Source of the DNA: an uncultured Lachnospiraceae bacterium
Lineage (GTDB): Bacteria; Bacillota; Clostridia; Lachnospirales; Lachnospiraceae
Reading direction: 5' to 3'
Length of the DNA: 64,000 bases
Assembly: GCA_944383765.1 (NCBI GenBank)
Contig: CALWQT010000001.1
Span: 372,001-436,000 of the forward strand
The position numbers and the translations under genes were made by a program. The notes under the pieces are model-generated. The model searched no databases. It was given only the letters and a program-made list of their open reading frames with translations, and had not been told where the DNA came from. Of the stretch, positions 35,156-43,928 are shown piece by piece. Within the stretch, counting starts at the first letter, position 1. Every line of letters begins with the position of its first letter.

Positions 35156-35677
35156 TCAACAACCTATTATATCAATCTGGCACATTTTCATAGCTTCCAG
35201 TGCATTTTCATGGCTTTTCGGGGTGATACCGGCACAGCAGGAAGCGTCTACTGTCACCGGAGTTCCTGGAAATACGGTTTTTAGTACCAGCGCATTGGTG
35301 ATCACACAGACGTCGGTGCATAATCCCACCAGTTCAATGCTCTCATATTCGTTTTTTCCCAGATCTCTGGCCATTTCCACAGAGCCGAAAGTTGCTTTCT
35401 CATAACGTTTTCCAGGAAAAACTTCTATGGCAGGATGGAGGTTCCAGCCTTCTGTTCCTTTGATACAATGGGATACCGGCAATTTTTTCCCTTCTAATGT
35501 TTCCATATAATTTTCAAAATGGGTATCCATGGTAAACACAACTTCTGTATCCGGTTCTTCCTGATAAGATCTGATTTTTTTAACCACCGGTTCTACGATT
35601 TTTTCTGCTTCCGGTGTTCCCAGGCTTCCGTTTATAAAATCATTCTGCATATCCACTACTACCAATAATCGTTTCAC
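35156..35677 (-). CDS. Isochorismatase-family cysteine hydrolase, nicotinamidase-like
   Basis: A 173-residue cysteine hydrolase. The catalytic aspartate is in VVVDMQNDF, and the nucleophilic cysteine lies in GLCTDVC, with TVDASCCAG nearby; this pattern fits nicotinamidase/pyrazinamidase (nicotinamide to nicotinate for NAD salvage). Other amidase activities of the family cannot be excluded. I choose GTG 35677, eight bases after AAGGAG; an ATG at 35683 is too close to that site, and longer frames lack one. Confidence 0.82.
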   Translation of the reverse strand: MKRLLVVVDMQNDFINGSLGTPEAEKIVEPVVKKIRSYQEEPDTEVVFTMDTHFENYMETLEGKKLPVSHCIKGTEGWNLHPAIEVFPGKRYEKATFGSVEMARDLGKNEYESIELVGLCTDVCVITNALVLKTVFPGTPVTVDASCCAGITPKSHENALEAMKMCQIDIIGC

Positions 35678-35811
35678 TGTCATTTCTCCTTTGTCAAATA
35701 GTTTAACCCAATTCCAGACTTTCATTCTAACATATTTTAAAAATCCATTCAACAGAAGGTTAGCTGGAAGCCTTCCAAACAGCTCTCCTTCCCAGCAGTC
35801 AGAAATTATGG

Positions 35812-35817
35812 TATAAT
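35812..35817 (+). promoter_or_regulatory. Extended -10 element before rqcH
   Basis: TGG TATAAT lies 65 bases before the rqcH start; the -35 region is poor, as is common for extended -10 promoters. Confidence 0.5.
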
Positions 35818-35881
35818 AGCGGAAGAATTCCGGGTTTTTCCCGCAGACTTAACTTTACATTTGCAACAGGAGGAATCAATT

Positions 35882-37624
35882 ATGGCTTTTGACGGAATCG
35901 TCATTGCAAATCTCGTGAGGGATTTTAAGCAGGCACTGGAAGGGGGAAAAGTTTCCAAAATCGCCCAGCCGGAAAAAGACGAACTGCTTTTTACCATAAA
36001 AAACCAGAAAACATCTTACAGGCTGCTGATTTCTGCCAGTGCCAGCCTTCCCCTTATCTATTTTACAGAAAAGAATAAACCAAGCCCTCTGACTGCTCCG
36101 AATTTCTGTATGCTCCTCAGAAAACATATCGGAAATGCCAGGATCGTATCCATTTCCCAGCCAGGTCTGGAACGGGTCATTGTATTTGAATTTGAGCATC
36201 TAGATGAGCTTGGAGATCTCTGCCGCAAAAAACTGATGGTGGAGATTATGGGAAAACACAGCAACATTATCTTCTGCCGGGAAGATGGAACGATTTTGGA
36301 CAGTATCAAACATATTTCCGCCCAGCTCAGTTCTGTCCGGGAAGTATTGCCGGGACGTCCTTACTTTATTCCCCAGACTGTGGAAAAAAGTGACCCTTTC
36401 CAGATAACGGAAACAGCTCTGGCTGATCTGCTTCTTTCTTCCGCTGCGCCAGTCCAGAAAGCAATTTATCAGAAACTCACCGGCTTCAGCCCGGTCATGG
36501 GTATGGAACTGTGCCATCTGGCATCTATTGATGGAGATCTGCCTGCCGCCCACCTGACAGAACCAGAGCTGACCCATCTGTGTCATACTGTGATACGGTT
36601 TATGGAAGATATAAAAGAAGGACACTTTTCTCCCAATATGGTAACCCACAATGAGGAACCCATAGAATTTGCCAGTGTTCCCCTTACCTGCTATCAGGGC
36701 GGAGAATTCCAGGCGCATTCTTATGAATCCATCAGTTCTCTTCTGGAGCATTTTTATGCGGCCAGAAGTGCTGTTACCAGAATCAAGCAGAAATCCGTGG
36801 ATCTCCGAAAAGTGGTACAGACGGCCCTGGAACGGAATTATAAAAAATATGACCTGCAGGAAAAGCAGCTGAAAGATACGGAAAAACGGGAAAAATACAA
36901 AGTATACGGAGAACTTCTGAACACTTACGGCTATAGTCTTCAGGGCGGGGAAGAATCTTTTGCCTGTACCAATTACTATACGGGCGAAGATATCCGTATT
37001 CCTCTGGATCCCCAGCTTTCCGCAAAAGAAAATGCCCAGAAGCATTTTGACAAATATAATAAGCTGAAACGTACCTACGAAGCCCTGACCGACCAGATCC
37101 AGGAAACAAAACAGGAAATCGAACATCTGGAATCCATCAGCACAGCTTTGGATATTGCAGGGAAAGAAGAAGACCTGGTAGAGATCAAAGAAGAAATGAT
37201 GGAATACGGATACCTGAAGAAAAGACAGGCCGGCTGGAAAAAGCCCAAAATTACCAGTCGTCCCCTTCACTACCTTTCCTCTGACGGATTTCATATCTAT
37301 GTTGGGAAAAATAATTATCAGAATGAAGAAGTGACCTTCCGGCTGGCCAATGGAAACGACTGGTGGTTTCATGCCAAAGGAATTCCTGGTTCCCATGTAA
37401 TCGTAAAAACGGAAGGAAAAGACCTTCCTGACCGGGTGTTTGAAGAAGCAGGTTCCCTGGCTGCCTACTATTCCAAAGGCCGTTTGGGAGAAAAAGTGGA
37501 GATTGATTATATCCAAAGAAAACATATTAAAAAAGCCGCCGGAGGCGCCCCAGGTTTTGTCATTTATCATACCAATTATTCTCTTATCGCGTCCCCTTCC
37601 TGCAGTCTGCAGGAAATCGTCTGA
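35882..37624 (+). CDS. rqcH: Rqc2 homologue RqcH (NFACT family)
   Basis: A 580-residue NFACT protein. NFACT-N starts with AFDGIVIANLVRDF, a long coiled-coil region follows in the middle (about 270-430), and the NFACT-R domain carries HIYVGKNNYQNEEVTF and WWFHAKGIPGSHVI. RqcH binds stalled 50S subunits and recruits alanyl-tRNA to add degradation tails in bacterial ribosome quality control; older annotations call it fibronectin-binding. The ATG at 35882 follows AACAGGAGGAATCAATT. Confidence 0.94.
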   Translation: MAFDGIVIANLVRDFKQALEGGKVSKIAQPEKDELLFTIKNQKTSYRLLISASASLPLIYFTEKNKPSPLTAPNFCMLLRKHIGNARIVSISQPGLERVIVFEFEHLDELGDLCRKKLMVEIMGKHSNIIFCREDGTILDSIKHISAQLSSVREVLPGRPYFIPQTVEKSDPFQITETALADLLLSSAAPVQKAIYQKLTGFSPVMGMELCHLASIDGDLPAAHLTEPELTHLCHTVIRFMEDIKEGHFSPNMVTHNEEPIEFASVPLTCYQGGEFQAHSYESISSLLEHFYAARSAVTRIKQKSVDLRKVVQTALERNYKKYDLQEKQLKDTEKREKYKVYGELLNTYGYSLQGGEESFACTNYYTGEDIRIPLDPQLSAKENAQKHFDKYNKLKRTYEALTDQIQETKQEIEHLESISTALDIAGKEEDLVEIKEEMMEYGYLKKRQAGWKKPKITSRPLHYLSSDGFHIYVGKNNYQNEEVTFRLANGNDWWFHAKGIPGSHVIVKTEGKDLPDRVFEEAGSLAAYYSKGRLGEKVEIDYIQRKHIKKAAGGAPGFVIYHTNYSLIASPSCSLQEIV

Positions 37625-37642
37625 CTGTTTTCCAATCAATAA

Positions 37643-37668
37643 GGCAGCCCTGATTGTTCAGAGCTGCC
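37643..37668. terminator. Possible terminator hairpin between convergent rqcH and membrane protein gene
   Basis: GGCAGC-C-CTGA / TCAG-A-GCTGCC forms a 10-bp stem with a TTGT loop. T-runs are weak on both strands, so it is only a likely shared terminator. Confidence 0.45.
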
Positions 37669-37676
37669 GTGTCTGT

Positions 37677-39530
37677 CTAGTCTGCAAGAATCGTGGCCGT
37701 TACCGCCATAGGCGTTTCTCCCCGAATTTCTGTTTGGGGATCTACGGAGTAGAAATTGCATTGAATTTCAAATTTCTCGTAACGATGGGTTCCCACAGGA
37801 AGCGTCACTTCTTCCAGCTGACTGTCCATATGAATTTTTTTCAATTCTCTGCCACAGGAGGAAATGGTGATCCTTTCATTCCCGGTCAGTTCTTTCGGCG
37901 TATAAAAACGGAATGTCACGGTTCCGCTGGTTCCCGTAAATACCCTTATGGCAGTATCCTGATCCAACCAGCCATCATGTTCATAATACCCATAAAGGCT
38001 TTCTATCTTATCTACTGTAACTACCGGTGTCACATCGATGTAACGCTGGTGTTCTTCATCTAGCATCAGTACAATCTTATGTTCCAGATCCGAAACAGGC
38101 CATGCTTCATCAATATCATCAATAAACGTGACCTGGGGAAGAGGCTGTGCTTCACTGCTGCGGTAGGGAAGCCAGAAAGCTTCTTCCTGATATCCCCGTT
38201 TCTTCGGATCATTTTTCCAGTTTTCATCAAGCAGGTAAATCTGTGCTCCCCATATTTCATCTCCATAGGTGCCATAGGTAAGATCTGCCAGAGAATTTGC
38301 CTGTTGCTGTCCTTCCCAGAAATAGAGATTTTCATAATTGGAACGGTAAAACATCTCACCAGGTACCAGTAATACAAAATATGCCAGAAATGCGGCTGTT
38401 CCCAGATATGCCACAGATCTGCGCTCTTTTTTTATAATCCCACATAAGTAAGAAGCCAGGAACAAAGCTGCTGTATAGGTAACATATACCCATCTCATTT
38501 CCAGACGTATCGTTACACTGGAAGAACCGATACACATGGCCATGAACATGATGACCAGGCCAATATTGCACAGATATTCTTTCCGTTTTTCCCGTTGTTT
38601 CCATGCTGATATGCCGGTAATGACTACCATCACAGCCAGCATCATATCAGAAAGAAGAATCAGGGCTTTCACCTTTCCCGGAACATCTGCCCACTGGATT
38701 CCATTTAAGATTTCCGGTCCTGCATTGATGCCAAATACATAAAGCACCTGGTCCCATGCATACGTAAAAGCCTGTGACAAAGAAAAGGTTTCCGTTACGT
38801 CCGTGCCTCCGGTTCCGGCAGGCGTAAAACTTCCAGTAAAAACAGCCCGTACTCCCAGCACAACTGCGCAGGCAACAACTGCTGAAACCAGTTTCCGGTA
38901 TTCTTGTTTGTTTCCCTGCAGAATTCGCTTCAATAAGACTGCGGTAACCAGAACTGCCCCAAGGCACAAATACCGTTCATGGACGAAGCAGACCATAATA
39001 TATAATATCAGGCTGATTTTCCAGGCTTTCCGGCTTACAGTTTCATCTTCATTCAGATACCGATAGAGCTGGTACAGAATAATCAGACTGAGCCATAACG
39101 CTGTCGCCTCCATCATGCCATATCCCTGGGTAATCTGATAGTAGGATAATCTGGAAAGCAGGTATGCCATGCCGCATACCATGCCGATCACAGTCCTGCC
39201 TGACAGTCTGCGGGAAATATGAAATAATGTCATGGCAATCATGCAATTAGCTACAATATTCAGCGGTACCATCAGCCAGACATGGGGACCGATCAGCCAG
39301 ATCTGAAGATAACAGATGATATTATGAAGAAGACGGAATTTCGTACTGTCCAGCGGAAACAAAAATTCTCTCAGAGAATCCGTATGAAAACAATACCACA
39401 GGTATAAGTCGTCACCATAAAGTCCGGTGCTCCTTATCCCGTGGTTCACCAAAAAAGCAAACAGGAGGAATATTCCCATTGCCAAGGAATATTCCATCCA
39501 GAGATCATATCTTCTCTCCTGTTTTTCCAT
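37677..39530 (-). CDS. Polytopic membrane protein, GT-C glycosyltransferase-like
   Basis: A 617-residue protein with about ten to twelve hydrophobic segments in the first 410 residues and a large extracytoplasmic C-terminal part that looks beta-rich. The first external loop carries an acidic motif GDDLYLW near residue 39, the usual place of the catalytic aspartate in GT-C enzymes that use lipid-linked sugars. No more specific family is recognised. It is monocistronic between convergent rqcH and serS, with a short 28-base gap from serS. A role in surface polysaccharide or teichoic acid modification is a guess. Confidence 0.6.
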   Translation of the reverse strand: MEKQERRYDLWMEYSLAMGIFLLFAFLVNHGIRSTGLYGDDLYLWYCFHTDSLREFLFPLDSTKFRLLHNIICYLQIWLIGPHVWLMVPLNIVANCMIAMTLFHISRRLSGRTVIGMVCGMAYLLSRLSYYQITQGYGMMEATALWLSLIILYQLYRYLNEDETVSRKAWKISLILYIMVCFVHERYLCLGAVLVTAVLLKRILQGNKQEYRKLVSAVVACAVVLGVRAVFTGSFTPAGTGGTDVTETFSLSQAFTYAWDQVLYVFGINAGPEILNGIQWADVPGKVKALILLSDMMLAVMVVITGISAWKQREKRKEYLCNIGLVIMFMAMCIGSSSVTIRLEMRWVYVTYTAALFLASYLCGIIKKERRSVAYLGTAAFLAYFVLLVPGEMFYRSNYENLYFWEGQQQANSLADLTYGTYGDEIWGAQIYLLDENWKNDPKKRGYQEEAFWLPYRSSEAQPLPQVTFIDDIDEAWPVSDLEHKIVLMLDEEHQRYIDVTPVVTVDKIESLYGYYEHDGWLDQDTAIRVFTGTSGTVTFRFYTPKELTGNERITISSCGRELKKIHMDSQLEEVTLPVGTHRYEKFEIQCNFYSVDPQTEIRGETPMAVTATILAD

Positions 39531-39558
39531 ATCTATCTTTCCTTTTTATCCAGTCTGA

Positions 39559-40839
39559 TCAGCGGATTTCTGTCATTCCACCCATATACGGACGGAGTGC
39601 TTCCGGAATTCTTACGCTTCCATCTGCCTGCAGGTTATTCTCCAGGAAGGCAATCAGCATTCTTGGGGGAGCGACTACAGTATTATTCAGGGTATGGGCA
39701 AAATATTTGCTTCCATCTGCTCCGTTTACACGGATTTTCAGACGGCGTGCCTGAGCATCGCCCAGGTTGGAGCAGCTTCCAACCTCAAAATATTTTTTCT
39801 GTCTGGGAGACCATGCTTCCACATCTACAGATTTTACTTTCAGGTCAGCCAGATCACCGGAACAGCATTCCAGAGTCCTCACTGGAATATCCATGGACCG
39901 GAACAGGTCTACCGTATTCTGCCAAAGTTTGTCAAACCACATTTTGGAATCTTCCGGTTTGCATACCACGATCATTTCCTGTTTTTCAAACTGATGAATG
40001 CGGTATACACCTCTCTCTTCGATTCCATGCGCTCCTTTTTCTTTACGGAAACAAGGGGAATAACTGGTCAGAGTCTGCGGCAGACTGTCTTCCGGAAGAA
40101 TCTGGTCAATAAACTTTCCGATCATGGAATGTTCGCTGGTACCGATCAGATACAGGTCTTCTCCTTCAATCTTGTACATCATGGCATCCATCTCTGCGAA
40201 GCTCATCACACCGGTCACTACGTTGCTGCGGATCATAAAAGGCGGAACGCAGTAAGTAAAGCCTCTGTTGATCATGAAATCTCTTGCATAGGAGATGACT
40301 GCAGAATGCAGTCTGGCAATATCACCCATCAGATAATAAAAACCATTTCCTGCTACTCTCCTGGCGCTGTCCAGATCGATTCCATGGAAACGCTCCATAA
40401 TATCCGTATGATAGGGGATTTCAAAGTCGGGAACCACCGGCTCTCCATATCTTTGAACTTCCACATTTTCGCTGTCATCTTTTCCAATGGGAACGCTGGG
40501 ATCGATAATATTCGGAATCGTCATCATGATCTTCAGGATTCTCTCTTCATAATCCTTTTCCAGCTGCTCCAGTTCTTCCAGATGTTTGGCATCTTCCGCC
40601 ACCTGGCGTTTTACTTCCTCTGCCTCGTCTTTCTTTCCCTGTCCCATTAATGCACCAATCTGTTTGGACAGTTTATTTCTGTTTGCTCTTAAGCTGTCCG
40701 CTTCTGCCTTGGTAGCACGGTTCTTTGCATCCAGTTCAATCACCTCGTCTACCAGAGGAAGTTTGGAATCCTGGAATTTATTTTTAATATTCTGCTTTAC
40801 GATATCCGGATTTTCCCGGACAAATTTTAAATCTAACAT
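39559..40839 (-). CDS. serS: Seryl-tRNA synthetase
   Basis: A 426-residue class II synthetase. The N-terminal coiled-coil arm (about 30-100) recognises tRNA-Ser; motif 2 is FRKEKGAHGIEERGVYRIHQF, split here as FRKEKGAHG and RIHQFEK; and motif 3 is LNNTVVAPPRMLIAFLE. It charges tRNA-Ser with serine. CAGGAGGAACCC lies before the ATG. The leader upstream forms a long hairpin and lacks the T-box sequence. Confidence 0.97.
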   Translation of the reverse strand: MLDLKFVRENPDIVKQNIKNKFQDSKLPLVDEVIELDAKNRATKAEADSLRANRNKLSKQIGALMGQGKKDEAEEVKRQVAEDAKHLEELEQLEKDYEERILKIMMTIPNIIDPSVPIGKDDSENVEVQRYGEPVVPDFEIPYHTDIMERFHGIDLDSARRVAGNGFYYLMGDIARLHSAVISYARDFMINRGFTYCVPPFMIRSNVVTGVMSFAEMDAMMYKIEGEDLYLIGTSEHSMIGKFIDQILPEDSLPQTLTSYSPCFRKEKGAHGIEERGVYRIHQFEKQEMIVVCKPEDSKMWFDKLWQNTVDLFRSMDIPVRTLECCSGDLADLKVKSVDVEAWSPRQKKYFEVGSCSNLGDAQARRLKIRVNGADGSKYFAHTLNNTVVAPPRMLIAFLENNLQADGSVRIPEALRPYMGGMTEIR

Positions 40840-40875
40840 GGGTTAGGGTTCCTCCTGTCTATTGGTATAGGCGGT

Positions 40876-40956
40876 TGCAGCTATACTGCATAACCGGAAG
40901 CCTACAGACCCCATGCAGAAATCGAAAAATTCCTTCTGTTGTCTGTAGCCTTCCGG
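40876..40956 (-). promoter_or_regulatory. Structured leader of serS, class unknown
   Basis: CCGGAAGGCTACAGAC and GTCTGTAGGCTTCCGG pair in 15 of 16 positions, around a 31-base loop with an inner CAGAA/TTCTG stem. A second small hairpin TGCAG/CTGCA lies toward serS. There is no TGGNACCGCG T-box motif and no T-run. It could be regulatory RNA or a repeat; the class is not recognised. Confidence 0.45.
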
Positions 40957-41014
40957 CTGCCTGTTTATTGCTTATAAATATACTACATTTTTAAGGGAAA
41001 GGAAAGGGGTTTTC

Positions 41015-41614
41015 CTATTTTATATGGAAAAAGATTCCCGTTTTGCGAAGGATTGGCCTAAGTGCTGTATAAACTGCCACCACTACTACCGTTCCAGCTA
41101 TGGCATTGATCAAGGTAACCCCCGCAGCCCAGGTAGTCATAATCTTTGCTGCCGGTTCCGGAATCCCTAAGATCAGATTTTTATACAGATATCCGACTAT
41201 AGGATCCGCGATTACATTAAACCCCAAGGATACTGCCGATGCGATCAGTGTCCATTTGAAGATATAGGCTCCATCATGATTGTCCGTAATATGGGCAACG
41301 CGGTGGGCGATAAAACCGGCGATCAGGCCAATACAAAATTTCAGTATAAATGTTTTGGGCGCGCTGGTCACATAAGCAGGGTCTAAAAGATCCGCAATAG
41401 TCATGCCCAGGGAACCGGCAATTCCCCCATACACTCCCCCAAGCAGCAGTGCAGCCAGAACGCAGAAAGCATTTCCCACATGAAGAGCCACAAAATCTCC
41501 TCCCATAGTAGGAATCGGTATTTTAAGAAAGGTAAAGCACACATAGCATAAAGCTGCCATCAATCCGGTCAATACAATTTTATACAGTTTTTCATGTTCT
41601 TTTGTCACTCTCAT
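41015..41614 (-). CDS. ECF transporter S component
   Basis: A 199-residue protein with about five or six hydrophobic helices, of the ECF substrate-binding type (LHVGNAFCVLAALLLGGVYG, then GSLGMTIADLLDPAY). S components bind a vitamin and share an energising module encoded elsewhere. It lies directly after thiN, so thiamine or a related pyrimidine is one idea, but no TPP riboswitch is present. The ATG at 41614 follows AGGAGTGGAACTT. Confidence 0.8.
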   Translation of the reverse strand: MRVTKEHEKLYKIVLTGLMAALCYVCFTFLKIPIPTMGGDFVALHVGNAFCVLAALLLGGVYGGIAGSLGMTIADLLDPAYVTSAPKTFILKFCIGLIAGFIAHRVAHITDNHDGAYIFKWTLIASAVSLGFNVIADPIVGYLYKNLILGIPEPAAKIMTTWAAGVTLINAIAGTVVVVAVYTALRPILRKTGIFFHIK

Positions 41615-41648
41615 AAGTTCCACTCCTGTCTTTCTCTTTGCTGTCCCT

Positions 41649-41677
41649 ATTGTATGCAAGGAGTGGATTGTTTTAAA
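41649..41677 (-). promoter_or_regulatory. Possible promoter of the ECF S-component gene
   Basis: TTTAAA, 17 bases and TACAAT on the minus strand, between thiN and the ECF gene. The -35 is weak. Confidence 0.45.
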
Positions 41678-41688
41678 TATCCAGTTTA

Positions 41689-42360
41689 TTATTTTTCTTC
41701 CAGTCCAGTTTTATCTTTCGATTCTACACAGATCAAAACCCCTTCTTCAAACTGGATTACCGCTTCCTCCTCACTCAGTTCATTGCTGATACACAGACAG
41801 GGACCAATGGAGATATCCCTTTTATAAAGAGGATAACGAAAACCCTGCAAAGTAATGCCCGTAACCTGGAATGTGAGCGGCAGGAATGAGATATATTTGC
41901 CCCAAAGTTTCTCCCTGCAGAACCTGCGGCCTTCCATCAGTACCGTAATACGATTCTGGCTGTCCAGAATTTCTCCTTCTGCCCCATGAGTTTTTATGTA
42001 ATAAAGAAGATGGATATTTCCAAGGGCATGGTCAAACCTTCCGCCTAAAGCCCCTAACATTGTAATATGCTGACAGCCAGCTTTTAGTGCCGTAGTGACA
42101 GCCAGCTCCGTGTCAGTCTCATCTTTTTCCGGTTTGTGGATATCCCAGAGGATTCCCTTCTGATTTTGGAAACTTCTGTAGACCTCCGGATCTACGGAAT
42201 CAAAATCCCCAACTGCCGCATGCACCGATATCCCCAGTTCCAGAGCAGCCTGAAGACCAGAATCTACAGCAATTGCCATATCATAAGTATGTTCTTTTAA
42301 AAATCCGGCGGCAAATTCCAAATCAAGGCTGCCGCCGGAAATGATCAAGGCGTTTTTCAT
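41689..42360 (-). CDS. thiN: Thiamine diphosphokinase
   Basis: A 223-residue thiamine pyrophosphokinase (thiamine + ATP to TDP + AMP). It has the family blocks VDSGLQAALELGI, VGDFDSVD, PEKDETDTELA and LGALGGRFDHALGNIHLL. It ends the superoperon that runs from murE/priA, following rpe by 14 bases, which is the usual clostridial position. Confidence 0.95.
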   Translation of the reverse strand: MKNALIISGGSLDLEFAAGFLKEHTYDMAIAVDSGLQAALELGISVHAAVGDFDSVDPEVYRSFQNQKGILWDIHKPEKDETDTELAVTTALKAGCQHITMLGALGGRFDHALGNIHLLYYIKTHGAEGEILDSQNRITVLMEGRRFCREKLWGKYISFLPLTFQVTGITLQGFRYPLYKRDISIGPCLCISNELSEEEAVIQFEEGVLICVESKDKTGLEEK

Positions 42361-42374
42361 ATTAAAAGCCTCTC

Positions 42375-43040
42375 CTATTTTCCTTCATATCTGTGAAATA
42401 CATCCAGGAATGCCTGCACATTGACAGCCGGGTCACCTTTAAATACGGCAGAACCTGCCACAAATATATTGGCACCTGCTTCAATCAGCGTTCCCACATT
42501 GTCTGCCGTCACACCGCCGTCCACCTGAATGTCGGTAGACAACCCTCTTTCCTGGATCATATGTCGGAGATTTCTCACTTTTTCCACGGTATAGGGAATG
42601 AATTTCTGTCCGCCAAACCCTGGATTGACTGACATCACCAGTACCATGTCCAATGAAGGAAGGATATATTCCAGAGAAGATACGGGTGTCGCCGGATTTA
42701 ATGCTACCGCAGCTTTCACTCCGGCTTCTTTGATCTTATTTACTGTACGGTCTAAATGCACACAGGCTTCCTGGTGCACACAGATCAGGTCCGCTCCACA
42801 GTCTTTGATATCATGGATGTAACGGTCCGGTTCCTCAACCATCATATGAACATCAAAAATCATATCCGTACAATTCCGAATGCTTTTTAAAACCGGCATT
42901 CCAAATGAAATGCTGGGAACAAAGGCGCCGTCCATAACGTCCAGATGCAGATACTTCGCCCCCGCTTTCTCAATGGTTTCAATCTGGCTGCCCAGGCATT
43001 TAAAATCCGCCGACAGCAGAGATGGTGCAAGAATCAGCAT
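42375..43040 (-). CDS. rpe: Ribulose-phosphate 3-epimerase
   Basis: A 221-residue TIM-barrel enzyme that interconverts ribulose 5-phosphate and xylulose 5-phosphate. Metal and catalytic residues are in APSLLSADF, LHLDVMDGAFVP, DVHMMVEEP, MSVNPGFGGQKF and DGGVTADN. It is four bases from rsgA and co-transcribed with thiN. Confidence 0.97.
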   Translation of the reverse strand: MLILAPSLLSADFKCLGSQIETIEKAGAKYLHLDVMDGAFVPSISFGMPVLKSIRNCTDMIFDVHMMVEEPDRYIHDIKDCGADLICVHQEACVHLDRTVNKIKEAGVKAAVALNPATPVSSLEYILPSLDMVLVMSVNPGFGGQKFIPYTVEKVRNLRHMIQERGLSTDIQVDGGVTADNVGTLIEAGANIFVAGSAVFKGDPAVNVQAFLDVFHRYEGK

Positions 43041-43043
43041 AAT

Positions 43044-43922
43044 CTAATATCTCCTTTTATCTTTTAATTCCTGGTACATCAGCCGGTAATTTTCATAACG
43101 GCTTTCTCCAATCTCTCCCCGGGAAACTGCATCTTTCACTCCGCAGACCGTCTCTCCCATATGGACACAGCCTAAAAAACGGCACTGATCTTCCCATTTG
43201 GAGAATTCCGGGAAATATTCTTTCAGATCCCCCTCTTCCAAATCTTCTATATACATGGACGAGAATCCTGGTGTATCCATCAAATAAGTATCCTTATCTA
43301 TGGAAAATAATTCTGTATGACGGGTAGTATGTTTTCCTCTCTGGATTTTCTTACTGATACTTCCGGTTTCCATATCTGCCTGTGGATAAATGGCATTGGT
43401 GAGGGAAGATTTACCCACACCAGATGGACCTGCCAGAATCGTTGTTTTCCCTTTTAACAGCCGACGGATTGCTTCCAGGCCTTTCTGATCTCTGGCACTG
43501 GAAAACAATACATGATAACCAGCAGTTTCATATACCCAGCGGTAATGTTCCATTTCTTCTTCTGTTACCAGGTCTGTTTTATTAAAGCAAATGGATACAG
43601 GAATTTCCTGCACTTCCATCATGACCAGGAAACGGTCCAGAAGATTGAGGTTCGGTTTTGGGTGGGTAATCGCAAATACTACCAGTGCCTGGTCAACATT
43701 AGCTGCCGCCGGTCTGACCAGAGCATTTTTTCTTGGCAGAATCTCTTCTATATTTCCTTCTTTTTCCTGTTCATCAAGCAAGGTAAACTCCACATTATCT
43801 CCTACCAGAGGTTTTATCTTCTGATTGCGGAAATTTCCCCTTGCCCTGCACTGGCAGACCATATCGTCTCCATGATGCACATAGTAAAATCCCGCAATCC
43901 CTTTTATAATCTTTCCTGTCAT
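43044..43922 (-). CDS. rsgA: Ribosome small subunit-dependent GTPase RsgA
   Basis: A 292-residue circularly permuted GTPase for late 30S assembly. An N-terminal OB fold is followed by permuted G motifs: NKTDL (G4), SSARDQKG (G5), AGPSGVGKSSLTNAI (G1) and DTPGFSS (G3). A C-terminal zinc knuckle uses CRFLGCVHMGETVCGV. It is directly downstream of the PASTA kinase, which in other Firmicutes phosphorylates it. Confidence 0.97.
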   Translation of the reverse strand: MTGKIIKGIAGFYYVHHGDDMVCQCRARGNFRNQKIKPLVGDNVEFTLLDEQEKEGNIEEILPRKNALVRPAAANVDQALVVFAITHPKPNLNLLDRFLVMMEVQEIPVSICFNKTDLVTEEEMEHYRWVYETAGYHVLFSSARDQKGLEAIRRLLKGKTTILAGPSGVGKSSLTNAIYPQADMETGSISKKIQRGKHTTRHTELFSIDKDTYLMDTPGFSSMYIEDLEEGDLKEYFPEFSKWEDQCRFLGCVHMGETVCGVKDAVSRGEIGESRYENYRLMYQELKDKRRY

Positions 43923-43928
43923 ATCTCT

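Noticed and set aside
36200..37639. Long open frame on the minus strand opposite rqcH
   Set aside because: It lies wholly antisense to a well-supported gene, has no ribosome site and gives a low-complexity phenylalanine-rich protein.
40840..41014. T-box riboswitch in the serS leader
   Set aside because: No TGGNACCGCG core, no specifier-loop pattern and no terminator T-run are present.
41615..41688. TPP riboswitch near thiN and the ECF gene
   Set aside because: No THI-box CTGAGA motif or matching stems on either strand.
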